Source of the DNA: Kribbella catacumbae DSM 19601
GTDB taxonomy: Bacteria > Actinomycetota > Actinomycetes > Propionibacteriales > Kribbellaceae
Assembly: GCF_000372465.1 (NCBI RefSeq)
Contig: NZ_AQUZ01000029.1
Span: 54,693-118,692 of the forward strand
Direction: 5' to 3'
Length of the DNA: 64,000 bases
Positions within the stretch are counted from its first letter, which is position 1; each line of letters opens with the position of its first letter. Made by a program: the position numbers and the translations under genes. Under the pieces are notes generated by a model, which had not been told where the DNA came from, made no database searches, and saw nothing but the letters and a program-made list of their open reading frames with translations. Positions 52,197 to 62,490 of the stretch are shown here, one piece after another.

Positions 52197-52388
52197 ATGA
52201 GCAGCGACACCCGACTGGACCTCGAGTTCGCCTACACGACCTACCAGGACTCCTGCCGCGACCTGTACTCGCCGCACTACTACTGCCGGCGCCCGATCGG
52301 CCACGACGGCGTACACGCCGCGGGCTTCGGCTCGAACCGGCTGCGCTGGGAACACGAGCCGAACCACGCCCCGCACATGCTGTCCTAG
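52197..52388 (+). CDS. Small hypothetical protein, 63 residues
   Basis: I do not recognise this protein. It is rich in Tyr, His and Arg, with two cysteines (CRDLYSPHYYCRRPIGHDGV) that with nearby His residues could bind zinc. Codon use looks like that of the real genes around it. It follows the dehydrogenase terminator by 40 bases and precedes the toxin-related operon on the same strand. There is no obvious ribosome-binding site. Confidence 0.6.
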   Translation: MSSDTRLDLEFAYTTYQDSCRDLYSPHYYCRRPIGHDGVHAAGFGSNRLRWEHEPNHAPHMLS

Positions 52389-52593
52389 CGTCCTGAGCTG
52401 GGCACTACCCGCGCCAGGCCACGAGACGTCGGGGACCGGTCCTCGTACGGCGGTGTCGCCTCCTCGCCTGGTGTTACAGGAATTGCAGCTTGTTGCATGT
52501 CGTGATCGTCACATAGACGCAGAGTAGCGCCCACCCGCACACTTGACCGCTGCCCGGCGTGAGGCCCGGCTGGCATTTGCCGGGGAGGGCATC

Positions 52594-55500
52594 GTGGGTG
52601 GATGGATCGCGGGGAACAGTGCTGGGCGACGACTGCTGGCCCTGGTTTCGGCCGTTTGTGTGGTTGCGGTTCTCGGAGCGAGGGCGTTACCGGGGAATGA
52701 GGCAGTTGCGGCGCCCGTAGCGGCTGTACGGACCGAGGCTGATGCGGCCGCACGCGCGGTGCAGACGGGGGAGCCGGTCGAGATCCCGGATCGCACCACG
52801 GAGACGTCGCAGACGTTTGCCAACCCGGATGGCTCGCTGACCGCGAAGCTGGCCAATGAGCCGGTTCGTGTGCGGCGGGGTGATAATTGGCGTGCCGTCG
52901 ACACCACGCTTGAGTTCCGTCCGGACGGAAGCGTCGGACCGAAGGCGGCGCTGTCCGACATCACACTGTCGAGCGGCGGGCCAGGGCTGCTGGTGAAGTC
53001 CGGCACCAAGGACGGCAGTCTGCAGTTGCAGTCGCCTTGGACGCTTCCTCGTCCGACGCTGTCCGGTTCGAAGGCCACGTACGCCGACGTGATGGCCGGC
53101 GTGGATCTGGTGACCGAGGCAACGACCGACGGTTTTACCTACAACCTCGTGGTGAAGAACCGCGAGGCCGCCTTGAATCCGGCCTTGAAGTCGATCCATT
53201 TCCCGGTGGTCTCGGCCGGTCTGTCCCTTCGCACCAACCGACCGGCGGGACCGGCATACGTGGCCCAGGACGGCCGCCTGGTGATGACAGCCGGCAGTGC
53301 CATCATGTGGGACTCGGCCAAGCCGGGGCCGCAGGCAAAGGCCGCTCAATCGGCGTCCTCGGAGCAGCTTGTCGGTGAAGGTCCCCGCGGCGCGCACGTG
53401 GCGAAGATGGACTTCAAGGGCGACGCGAGTGGCCTGACCGTGGTCCCGGACTCTGCGCTGCTCACTGGGGCGTCCACCGTCTATCCGGTCGTTCTCGATC
53501 CTGTGGTGTCCACACCGACGAGGTCCGCGTGGGCGGCCGCCTGGCAGTTGTACCCGACGACTTCGTTCTACAAGACGACCCACAGTCTCGGTGTGGGTTA
53601 CGAGGACTACGAACAGCACAAGATTGTCCGGTCGTTCTTCCAGTTCAGCACGGCTGCGTACGTGGGTAAGAAGATCCTCGGGGCGACGCTGCGAACCTAC
53701 GAGACGCACTCGGCCAGTTGCACTGCTCGCTCTGTGACCGTGACTCGCACCGCGCCGATCTCGGCTGCGACGACCTGGAACAACCAGCCGGTCGCCCAGC
53801 TCTTGGCAGGCAGCAAGAGTTTCGCCAACGGCTACAGCTCGTCCTGCCCGGACGCGTACGTCGAGATTCCGGTCACCAACTCGATGGTCGACACGGCAGC
53901 CAAGGGATACAGCACGTCGACGTTCCGGTTGAGCGCGACCGACGAGACCGACGGCATTGCCTGGAAGCAGTTCGACTCGACCGGCGAGCTAGAGATCAGT
54001 TACCTGTCCCAGCCCGCTGTGCCACGCAGGCTCGGACTGACTGATCCCGAGGTCGGCTGCGGGACGGCGACAGCCCCGGACACTGTCGATTCGGCCAATC
54101 TGCAGTTCGGGGTGACCCCGATGTTGTCGGCGAACGACCCTGGCAACCGGGTTCGGGCCGAACTCCAGATCTACAGTTCGTCGGGAAACCCGTTCATCAC
54201 GCGGCAGACGGCGCTGGACAGTCAGGGTACTCCGTTGACACTGACGATCCCGATCTCTGAGTTCCCTGATCAGGTCACCTACCATTTCAGGGCGCGCACG
54301 TTGTACCCGTACAGCGGCGGTGTGCTGGCTTCCGGCTATACGATCTGGTGCTATTTCAAGGTCGACAGACTCGCTCCACCTCCGCCGATCGTCACCGCCA
54401 AGTACGGGTCCGTCGCTCTTGCGAACTGCAAGACATCGGGCACCACCTGTGAGGAGATCGTCCCGTTCGGTGGCACGGTCTCGTACACGATCAAGGGCGC
54501 GGTGGCGGACGTCCTGCGCCACGAGTACTACTACCAGGGCGCGAAAGTCCGGTCGAAGGTGAACGGCAATACCGTCACCGTCAACCTTGTTCCCAGTCAG
54601 AACGGCTACAACACGCTGTACGTCGTGAGCTTTGACGCCGCTGGACATTCCAGTGAGCCGGCCGGCTTCCTGATCAACCTCAAGAGTGCGGCGCCTCCGG
54701 TAGCCGCCTGGTCGTTCGACGACGGCAGCGGAGGCACCGCGGCGGATTCCGCGACACCGGCTCATCCACTGACGCTTGCCGGGGGAGCAGCGTTCGACGA
54801 CGCGGGCCGTGACGGCGGATCGATCCAGCTGGACGGTGTCGATGACTACGCAGAGACTCCGACGACGGTGGTGGACACGTCGCAGAGCTTCACCGTATCG
54901 GCCTGGGCCCGGGTGACCTCGGTCAAGGAAGCCGTGGTGGTCGGTGCCGCAGGCAACATCTCCAGCGCGTTCGAGCTCTACTATTCGGGGTCGTTGAACC
55001 GCTGGGTCTTCATGCGCGTGAAGACCGACACCATGTCGCCCGTCAATGTGAAGGCGTTGTCCGACGAACCGGCAGTGGTCGGCGCCTGGACGCTGGTCAC
55101 CGGCGTGTACGACGCCAACCCGGCGGCGCCGAAGATCAAGCTCTACATCAACGGGCGTTTGCAGACGGCAGGCAATGTCGCCTACCCGGACTCAGCCTGG
55201 AAGGCGACCGGTCCGTTGAGTATCGGCCAGGGGCAGTACAACGACATCTTCGGCAACCGATTCGCCGGCTCGCTGGACGCGGTCCGGATCTGGCAGCGGC
55301 CGCTGAACGCCGAAGCGGTGATGGCCGAGGTCGAGATCCGCAAGGCTGACCGGGTGGTCGCCAGCCGGGCGGCTCGCTGGCCTCTGGACGGCGCGACGTT
55401 GGGCGCGGATCAGGTGTGGCGCACGGAGGACACGATCTACGGCGCGAACATGGCGATCTCGGGGTTCGGCGGCAGCACCGACCAGTCGGCGGCATTCGTC

Positions 55501-56094
55501 GAAGACGATGACCGAGGCCGGGTGCTCCAGTTCAGCGGTGCGGCAAGCGAGGCGCTGTCCCTGCCGCGTGCGGTGATCGATGGCGGGACGAGCTTCTCCG
55601 CAGCTGTCTGGGTGAAGCTCGAAGACGCGACCAAACCGGCAGTGATCGCTCGTCAGGCGGGGCCGGACCGCGATGCCTGGCGGTTGGAATGGAAGCCACT
55701 CAACGCTCTGAACGGGCAGTGGATCTTCTCGCGGACGCCGGCGGATACGACTGAAGCGTCTGTCGCCGTCTTCGAGACCAGCATCGACAGCGTCACCAAC
55801 TACTGGCACCTTATCGTCGGTACCTACGAGGCCTCCGCCGAGGACGCAACCGGCTCCGGCCTGCTGGGGGAGATCGGCATCACGGTGAACAAGAGGGCTT
55901 TAGAGGGCGGCCGGGACGGCTACCACAAGCCGTACCGGCTGGGCAGCACTGTGATCGGCAAAGGCAGGACTGCGGGCGCGGAGGTCGTCGGTCAGCTCGA
56001 CGACTTCCGTCTGTATAACGGACCGCTGCTCGACCAGGCAATCTGCGACGAATTCCCCGATCTCGAGGGCAACTGCCCCATCCCGGCGGGCTGA
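52594..56094 (+). CDS. Secreted DNRLRE/LamG-domain protein, partner of Rhs protein
   Basis: This 1166-residue protein has a signal peptide (to about residue 40, ending AVAAP). Residues 55-300 are a beta-rich N-terminal region. A DNRLRE-type carbohydrate-binding-like domain covers about 305-470 (SFFQFSTAAYVGKKILGATL, TWNNQP). Two LamG/concanavalin-like domains lie at about 700-910 (AAWSFDDGSGGTAADSA, QLDGVDDYAETP) and 925-1155. I chose GTG 52594 because GGGGAGGG lies five bases before it and the signal peptide starts there; TTG 52543 would add 17 residues. The Rhs gene follows 27 bases later. Paired secreted LamG and Rhs proteins recur in actinomycetes. It is likely a surface or carrier partner of the toxin; that is inference. 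Confidence 0.88.
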   Translation: MGGWIAGNSAGRRLLALVSAVCVVAVLGARALPGNEAVAAPVAAVRTEADAAARAVQTGEPVEIPDRTTETSQTFANPDGSLTAKLANEPVRVRRGDNWRAVDTTLEFRPDGSVGPKAALSDITLSSGGPGLLVKSGTKDGSLQLQSPWTLPRPTLSGSKATYADVMAGVDLVTEATTDGFTYNLVVKNREAALNPALKSIHFPVVSAGLSLRTNRPAGPAYVAQDGRLVMTAGSAIMWDSAKPGPQAKAAQSASSEQLVGEGPRGAHVAKMDFKGDASGLTVVPDSALLTGASTVYPVVLDPVVSTPTRSAWAAAWQLYPTTSFYKTTHSLGVGYEDYEQHKIVRSFFQFSTAAYVGKKILGATLRTYETHSASCTARSVTVTRTAPISAATTWNNQPVAQLLAGSKSFANGYSSSCPDAYVEIPVTNSMVDTAAKGYSTSTFRLSATDETDGIAWKQFDSTGELEISYLSQPAVPRRLGLTDPEVGCGTATAPDTVDSANLQFGVTPMLSANDPGNRVRAELQIYSSSGNPFITRQTALDSQGTPLTLTIPISEFPDQVTYHFRARTLYPYSGGVLASGYTIWCYFKVDRLAPPPPIVTAKYGSVALANCKTSGTTCEEIVPFGGTVSYTIKGAVADVLRHEYYYQGAKVRSKVNGNTVTVNLVPSQNGYNTLYVVSFDAAGHSSEPAGFLINLKSAAPPVAAWSFDDGSGGTAADSATPAHPLTLAGGAAFDDAGRDGGSIQLDGVDDYAETPTTVVDTSQSFTVSAWARVTSVKEAVVVGAAGNISSAFELYYSGSLNRWVFMRVKTDTMSPVNVKALSDEPAVVGAWTLVTGVYDANPAAPKIKLYINGRLQTAGNVAYPDSAWKATGPLSIGQGQYNDIFGNRFAGSLDAVRIWQRPLNAEAVMAEVEIRKADRVVASRAARWPLDGATLGADQVWRTEDTIYGANMAISGFGGSTDQSAAFVEDDDRGRVLQFSGAASEALSLPRAVIDGGTSFSAAVWVKLEDATKPAVIARQAGPDRDAWRLEWKPLNALNGQWIFSRTPADTTEASVAVFETSIDSVTNYWHLIVGTYEASAEDATGSGLLGEIGITVNKRALEGGRDGYHKPYRLGSTVIGKGRTAGAEVVGQLDDFRLYNGPLLDQAICDEFPDLEGNCPIPAG

Positions 56095-56121
56095 CCGATG
56101 ACCGACAAGAGGAACAAAGCG

Positions 56122-59100
56122 ATGAGTAGAGCAGTTGCTGTTCGTACCGCGGTCCTCGTGACGGTGTCTGCCTGCGCTCTGCTGGCGGGCGGCCTGCCGG
56201 TGATCGGTGCGCAGACCAGCTCGGCGGCGACGATCTCCAAGATTCCGCCGTCGCCCAAGGCCCGTGACGCCAAGGTGCGGGCACTGGAGGTCGCGACAGC
56301 CAAGAGGTCCGTGGAGCAACGAGCCCGCGAGATGGTCCGCGGCCCGCAGCCCAAGCCCGCGACGTGGCCGACCGCTGCTGACCAGGCGGTTGCCCTCGGC
56401 CCGGTCGCCGGCTCGGCGATCCAGCTGGCGGCTCCGAAGGCTCGGGCTAAGGGTGCGCCGGCGACACCAGCGAAGATGCGGGTGCGAGTGCTGGACCAGA
56501 AGGCGGCGACCGCTGCCGACGTGTCCGGTTTCTTGCTCGGTCTGACGCGTGCGGACCAGGGTTTGGGCGAAGCACCGGCTCAGCTCACCGTCGACTATTC
56601 GGGTTTCGCCGAAGCGTCCGGAGGCGATTGGGCATCTCGGCTCAAGCTGGTCTCGCTTCCGGCCTGCGCCCTGACCACCCCGAGGGTGGAAGGCTGCCTG
56701 ACGCCGGCCGAGGTCGGCTCGGTCAACAACATCGAGAAGCAAACCCTGACGGCTCCGGTGTCAGTCGGGAACATCGAACGAGTCATGGCGGTGACTGCGG
56801 ATTCAGGGGGCAGTGGCGGTGACTATGCCGCGACCTCGCTCTCACCGGCTGCCTCTTGGTCCGCCGGGCGGTCGAGTGGTGACTTCACCTGGAACTACCC
56901 GCTGCGGGTGCCTCCGGCTCCGGCGGGTCCGACCCCGAAGCTGTCCATCGACTATTCCGCACAATCGGTCGACGGGAAGACAGTTGCCTCGAACAGCCAG
57001 TCGTCGTCGGTCGGCGAGGGGTTCGGGCTGACGGAGTCGTACGTCGAGCGCAAGTACGGCTCGTGCAAGGACGACGGACAGGTGGGCAAGTACGACCTGT
57101 GCTGGAAGTACGACAACGCGACCGTGGTGCTGAACGGTCAGGCCAACGAGCTCGTCAAGGGTACGAACGGCTGGCGGCTGAAGAACGACGACGGTTCGAA
57201 GGTAGAGAAGGTCGTCAACCCGACGGCCAACGGCGATGACGACAACGAGGCGTGGAAGGTCACGACGCTCGACGGTACGCAGTACTACTTCGGGCGGCAG
57301 CTGCTGGCTGGGCAGAACTCGGTGTGGACCGTCCCGGTGGCCGGTGACGACGCGAACGAGCCGTGCAACAAGGCGACATTCGCGACCTCGTTCTGTGACA
57401 ACCAGGCCTGGCGCTGGAACCTGGACTATGTGGTCGATCCGCACGGCAACGCGATGTCGTTGTGGTATGCGAAAGAGATCAACTACTACGCCAAGAACGG
57501 CGCTACGACCGCGACCAAGGTCTACGACCGCGGTGGCTACCTCACCAAGATCCTGTACGGCCAGCGCTCCGACGCGATGACCGCGACGGCACCGATGCAG
57601 GTGCTGTTCGAGACGCAGGAACGCTGCCTGACCAACTGCACGTCGCTGACGAGCGCGACCAAGGCGAACTGGCCCGATGTTCCGTTCGACCAGATCTGCG
57701 CGTCCGGTGCGACCTGCACGAAGGTCTCACCGACCTTCTTCTCCCGTCGACGGTTGACGCAGGTGACGACCCAGGTGCTGAAGGGAGCGGCGTACCAGAG
57801 CGTCGACGGCTGGGCACTGTCCCAGGACTTCCCGTCGCCAGGCGATCCCATGTCCGGCAGGGCGCTGTGGCTGCAGTCCATCACCCACACCGGCAAGGCC
57901 GTCGCACCGACTGCCGCCGCCCCGCTGGTCGTGAGCTTCGGGAAGAAGCCGCTGCCGAACCGCGTCGACACCGACAGCGACGGCATCGGCCCGATGATGA
58001 AGATCAGGGTCGGAAACATCTGGACCGAGACCGGCGCCCAGATCACCGTGAACTACGCGGAGCCGGAGTGTGTGGCCGGCGTGAAGATGCCGGCCTCCGC
58101 AGACACCAACACGATGCGTTGCTACCCGGTGAAATGGCAGCCACCACTCTCGGCCGAGCGTGAGGACTGGTTCCACCGGCACGTGGTGACCGAGGTTCGG
58201 GTCAACGACATCACCGGTGGCGCGGACGCCGTGGTGACGAACTACGCGTACGGCGGCGGTGCTGCCTGGCACTACCAGGAAAACCCGCTCATCCCCGCGA
58301 AGGACCGCAACTGGTCGGACTGGCGTGGCTTCCGCACGGTGACCACGTCGTCCGGTGATCCGTTCCAGCCGGGTCCGCGGTCCAGGGTGGTGACGTCGTA
58401 CTTCCGTGGCATGCACGGCGACAAGCTCAAGGCTGGCGGCACGAAGTCGGTCAGCGTGGCCGATACCCTCGGAGGCGCCCGGGCCGATGTCCCTGCGCTC
58501 AATGGACTCGTCCGAGAGGCCATCGCCTATGCATCGGACAGCAGCAACACCGAGATCTCCGGCAGCCTGACCGACTATTGGGTCCACGAGACCGCCGCTC
58601 AGACCATCGAGACCGGCCTGGTACGCCGGGCGAACATCACCAAGCCCTCGGCGGTGGCCGGCCGGATCACTCGCGACGGGGGCCGGAGTGACCTGGTCCA
58701 CGTCGCGCTGACCGAGTACGACCCAGCCACGGGGCTGGTGGTTCAGACCGAGGATCAAGGCGACTCGGCGAAGGTCGATGAGACGTGCACGCTCACTTCG
58801 TACGCGAAGAACGCCGCCACCGGGCTGGTCGTGCCGTCGCGGATCGTCACGTCGGAGGGCCGATGTGATGCAGCTTCGGCGTTCCCGCCCGAGAACCGGG
58901 CGATGACCGACACGCGGACCTTCTATGACGGCGGCTCGCTCGGCGCGGCGCCGACGAAGGGCGAGATCACCACGACTCAGCGGCTGGACGGGTATCGGAC
59001 CGGACAGCCGACGTACCAGACGGTGGGGACATCGACGTACGACGTTCTGGGGCGGGTCACCTCGACGACCGACGCGATCGGGCGCGTCTCGACCGTGGCC

Positions 59101-62100
59101 TACACGCCAGCCGGCGCTGGAGCGCTGACGCAAACCACCAGCAGGACACCAGCCGTCGTGACAGCCGACGGGGTCAACAAGAGTCTTGAGACGAAGACGA
59201 CCTTCCTGCCGGAGTGGGGGAGCGCCTCGCAGGTCACCGACCCGAACGGGAAGCTGACCAGCCTGGACTACGACGTCCTTGGACGACTCACCAGTGTCTG
59301 GCTGCCGAACCAGTTGAAGTCGGCTGGCAAGCTGCCGAATACGAAGTACGCCTACAGCCTGTCGAGTACTGCGCCGTCGTACGTTCGGACCGATTCGCTC
59401 AACATCCTGGCCAACGGCTACTTGTCGGGCTATGCGATCTACGACTCGTTGCTCCGGCCTCGGCAGAGTCAGGAGGTCGCGGCGAACGGCGGCCGGCTGA
59501 TCAGTGAGACCAAGTACAACTCGCGCGGCCTCGCCATCGTCAACAACAAGGATCTGTGGAACAACGCGGCGCCTGCCGGAACCATGCTGAGCGTCCTCGA
59601 CGCCGAGGTTCCGAACGAGACCCAGACGACCTACGACGGCGCCGGACGAGTGACGATGTCCACCTTCGCCGTTTCGCGACAGACGAAGTGGTCGACAAGG
59701 ACTCTCTACAGCGGCGACGCGATCACCACGCTGCCGCCGAATGGTGCGGCGGCTACGACAGAGATCAAGGACGCGGTCGGGCATGTGGTCGAGCGGCGTG
59801 AGTACGACAGCAGTGTCCAGACACCCGGCTTCATCAAGAGCAGCTACACGTACGACGTAGCCGGCAAGCTCACCCAGCTGACCAGTGCGGGGGCGACCTG
59901 GACGTACGGACACGACATCCTGGGCCGTCAGACCACGGTGAACGATCCTGATTCAGGAACGACGACCTACGAGTTCGACGCAGTGGACCGGGTCACCTCG
60001 GTGACGAACGCGAATCAGAAGACGCAGATCACGACCTACGACAATCTGAATCGCAAGGTCGCGGTGCACGAGGGATCGAAAACCGACGCCAACCTGAGGT
60101 CGGACTGGATCTACGACGCGCCCGGCAACCTCGGTCAGCTCTACCAGTCCGCCCGCTATCCGGCGGGAAAGAGCGGACCGGCGTACAAGTCGAAGGTCAC
60201 CACGCGGAACGTGCTGTACAAGCCGACCGCGACGAGCGTGGTGATCCCGGCCGCGGAGGGTCGCGAGCTCGACGGTATCTACGAAACGATGACCGGCTAT
60301 GCGCCGGACGCGTCGACGATCGACTTCACCGACCTGCCGGGCGGTGGCACGCTCGGTTCCGAGATTCTCAACTACACCTATACCCAATTGGGTCAGCCGG
60401 TCTCGATGAAGAGCGGCGACGGCGTCTACGTCAAGGACCTGAAGTACACGGAGCTGGGCGATCCCGAGCGGTACGAGTTGGGATCGAACGAGGACATGTA
60501 CGTAGTGAACACGTTCGAGATGGGCACCCGCCGGCTGAAGCAGACGCTGGCCGGCGACGTGAACATCGTTGCCAACCACAACTACGAGTACGACCCGGCC
60601 GGGAACCTGCTCAAGGACAACAACCTGGTCGGTGGGGATACCCAGTGCTACGACTATGACGGTCATCGGCGGCTGACTGAGGCGTGGACCCCGGCCGACG
60701 CCGACTGTGGTGCGGCACGGTCGACGGCGGCGCTCGGCGGACCGGCGGAGTACTGGCAGTCGTGGACCTACACGGCGAACGGACTGCGGAAGACGCAGAC
60801 TGATCACACGGCGCTCGGCGACACGCTGCAGACGTATAACTACGACACGACTCAGCCGCACACGGTGAAGTCGATCACCACTACGGGCGCGGCGCCGAAG
60901 CCCACCGCGACGTACGCGTATGACGTCGGCGGGAACACGACGGCGCGGCCGGGTCCGACCGGCACTCCCGCGCAGACACTGGCCTGGAACGCGGACAGCA
61001 AGCTGGAAAAGCTCAGCACTACGGCCGGCGACACGTCGTACGTCTACGACGCCGGCGGCGGCCTGCTTCTTCGCAAGAGCCCTGGAAAGACGACCCTGTA
61101 CCTCGGGTCGCTGGAGCTGACGCTGGACACGGCGACCCGGGCGGTGACCTCCAAGCGGGAGTACTCACTCGGCGGCCAGGCGGTCGCCGTGAAGTCGACT
61201 GTCACCGACCGCAAGTGGCTGATCCCCGATCACCACGACACGACCCAGGTCTCGGTCGACTCAACCACCCTGGCAACGGTGACCCGCTACAGCACCCCCT
61301 TCGGCGAGTCCCGCGGCGTGGACCCGGCCAACTGGCCGGACAACCACGGCTTCCTCGGCAAGCCTCTGGACAAGACCACGGGCCTGACCCATGTAGGGGC
61401 CCGCGAGTACGACCCTGCGATCGGCCGCTTCATCAGTGTCGACCCGTTGATGTCCACCGGTGATCCGCAGCAGATGCTCGGCTACACCTACGGCAACAAC
61501 AACCCGACCTCAATGTCAGACCCCACCGGCCTGATGAACCAGGGCGACGGGGGAGCGCCCACGCCGGCGCCGACTAAGCCGGTGGTCGAGAAGCCGACAG
61601 GGGGCAGCGACAAGGGGACGAACCAGGCCAACCCGGGCGGCGACGACGGCGGCAACGACCACGGCGGTGGTGGCTCCGACAACAACAACGATGGTGGCGG
61701 CGGTGTCGCGGGCTGGTTCAAGAAGGCCCAGAAGAGGCTCGACGACTCCAGTCGCAACGACGCGCAAGGGCAGATCGGCCACGGTATCGCCACTGGGATG
61801 CTGAACACCGCGAAGGGCAGCATCGACCTGGTCCTGGTCTCTCGTGAATGCACCATGAGTTTCACCGGCGCCATCTGCTCGGCGACCATCCAGAACTTCG
61901 TGGCGATCACCCGCACACCCCAAACACTGGGCCAGGCGATGGTGGCGGGAACCACCGACCCGATCATCCAAAACCTCAAAGCCGGCAACTGGGGCCAAGC
62001 CATCGGCCAAGGCGCCTGGACCGGCGCCGAAATCCTCCTCGGCACCAAGGGCGCCGGCGCCATGGCTTCCGCCGCCGCCCGTACCGCTGAGACCACTGCA

Positions 62101-62490
62101 GCCAACGCCGCTGCAAGGACAGCGGCTGCGAGTTCCAGTGTGGAGACCGCGGCGGTAGTAGTGCCGCCTTACGCGCGGTCGCAATACATACGGATGTCGC
62201 CCTCCGCGCGTGCAGGTGCGCTCGCGAAGGCGCCCACCTGTCCGTATTGCGGAACCAAACCGTCGACTGCCGGTGATCACATCGTGTCGCTGAAGCAGGA
62301 CTGGGACACTGGCGGCTGGGCGGACGATAGAGTTACACGATCGACTCGTGCGAATAGTCCTGACAATCTGATCGGTGCATGCACGCCATGCAACAGCAGC
62401 AAGAAGTCGCACGAACTTGGGCCGGGGGCAGGTCAGTGGTGGCCTCCTGGCTGGCCGGCTGGTGTCTGGTGGCCTTATGGAGGTCCGTAA
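56122..62490 (+). CDS. Rhs-repeat polymorphic toxin with C-terminal HNH nuclease tip
   Basis: This 2122-residue protein starts with a signal peptide (AVAVRTAVLVTVSACALLAG). The N-terminal 900 residues include a Rhs/SpvB-like part (SWSAGRSSGDFTWNYPLRVP). YD/Rhs repeats run from about 960 to 1750 (for example YDVLGRVTSTTDAIGR). The Rhs core end is GAREYDPAIGRFISVDPLMS with the DPTGL junction (Asp1800). Beyond the junction comes a Gly/Asn/Asp-rich linker, then a region with hydrophobic segments. The tip is an HNH/treble-clef domain: CPYC (2040-2043), Asp2052-His2053, Asn2082, CTPC (2087-2090) and His2097. It should cut nucleic acid in a competitor. I chose ATG 56122, which has AGAGGA eight bases upstream; ATG 56098 is the alternative. 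Confidence 0.93.
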   Translation: MSRAVAVRTAVLVTVSACALLAGGLPVIGAQTSSAATISKIPPSPKARDAKVRALEVATAKRSVEQRAREMVRGPQPKPATWPTAADQAVALGPVAGSAIQLAAPKARAKGAPATPAKMRVRVLDQKAATAADVSGFLLGLTRADQGLGEAPAQLTVDYSGFAEASGGDWASRLKLVSLPACALTTPRVEGCLTPAEVGSVNNIEKQTLTAPVSVGNIERVMAVTADSGGSGGDYAATSLSPAASWSAGRSSGDFTWNYPLRVPPAPAGPTPKLSIDYSAQSVDGKTVASNSQSSSVGEGFGLTESYVERKYGSCKDDGQVGKYDLCWKYDNATVVLNGQANELVKGTNGWRLKNDDGSKVEKVVNPTANGDDDNEAWKVTTLDGTQYYFGRQLLAGQNSVWTVPVAGDDANEPCNKATFATSFCDNQAWRWNLDYVVDPHGNAMSLWYAKEINYYAKNGATTATKVYDRGGYLTKILYGQRSDAMTATAPMQVLFETQERCLTNCTSLTSATKANWPDVPFDQICASGATCTKVSPTFFSRRRLTQVTTQVLKGAAYQSVDGWALSQDFPSPGDPMSGRALWLQSITHTGKAVAPTAAAPLVVSFGKKPLPNRVDTDSDGIGPMMKIRVGNIWTETGAQITVNYAEPECVAGVKMPASADTNTMRCYPVKWQPPLSAEREDWFHRHVVTEVRVNDITGGADAVVTNYAYGGGAAWHYQENPLIPAKDRNWSDWRGFRTVTTSSGDPFQPGPRSRVVTSYFRGMHGDKLKAGGTKSVSVADTLGGARADVPALNGLVREAIAYASDSSNTEISGSLTDYWVHETAAQTIETGLVRRANITKPSAVAGRITRDGGRSDLVHVALTEYDPATGLVVQTEDQGDSAKVDETCTLTSYAKNAATGLVVPSRIVTSEGRCDAASAFPPENRAMTDTRTFYDGGSLGAAPTKGEITTTQRLDGYRTGQPTYQTVGTSTYDVLGRVTSTTDAIGRVSTVAYTPAGAGALTQTTSRTPAVVTADGVNKSLETKTTFLPEWGSASQVTDPNGKLTSLDYDVLGRLTSVWLPNQLKSAGKLPNTKYAYSLSSTAPSYVRTDSLNILANGYLSGYAIYDSLLRPRQSQEVAANGGRLISETKYNSRGLAIVNNKDLWNNAAPAGTMLSVLDAEVPNETQTTYDGAGRVTMSTFAVSRQTKWSTRTLYSGDAITTLPPNGAAATTEIKDAVGHVVERREYDSSVQTPGFIKSSYTYDVAGKLTQLTSAGATWTYGHDILGRQTTVNDPDSGTTTYEFDAVDRVTSVTNANQKTQITTYDNLNRKVAVHEGSKTDANLRSDWIYDAPGNLGQLYQSARYPAGKSGPAYKSKVTTRNVLYKPTATSVVIPAAEGRELDGIYETMTGYAPDASTIDFTDLPGGGTLGSEILNYTYTQLGQPVSMKSGDGVYVKDLKYTELGDPERYELGSNEDMYVVNTFEMGTRRLKQTLAGDVNIVANHNYEYDPAGNLLKDNNLVGGDTQCYDYDGHRRLTEAWTPADADCGAARSTAALGGPAEYWQSWTYTANGLRKTQTDHTALGDTLQTYNYDTTQPHTVKSITTTGAAPKPTATYAYDVGGNTTARPGPTGTPAQTLAWNADSKLEKLSTTAGDTSYVYDAGGGLLLRKSPGKTTLYLGSLELTLDTATRAVTSKREYSLGGQAVAVKSTVTDRKWLIPDHHDTTQVSVDSTTLATVTRYSTPFGESRGVDPANWPDNHGFLGKPLDKTTGLTHVGAREYDPAIGRFISVDPLMSTGDPQQMLGYTYGNNNPTSMSDPTGLMNQGDGGAPTPAPTKPVVEKPTGGSDKGTNQANPGGDDGGNDHGGGGSDNNNDGGGGVAGWFKKAQKRLDDSSRNDAQGQIGHGIATGMLNTAKGSIDLVLVSRECTMSFTGAICSATIQNFVAITRTPQTLGQAMVAGTTDPIIQNLKAGNWGQAIGQGAWTGAEILLGTKGAGAMASAAARTAETTAANAAARTAAASSSVETAAVVVPPYARSQYIRMSPSARAGALAKAPTCPYCGTKPSTAGDHIVSLKQDWDTGGWADDRVTRSTRANSPDNLIGACTPCNSSKKSHELGPGAGQWWPPGWPAGVWWPYGGP

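Noticed and set aside
52485..52525. A CRP-like site GTG-ATCGT-CAC before the LamG gene
   Set aside because: The spacing is five bases, one short of the GTG-N6-CAC pattern, and nothing else supports it.
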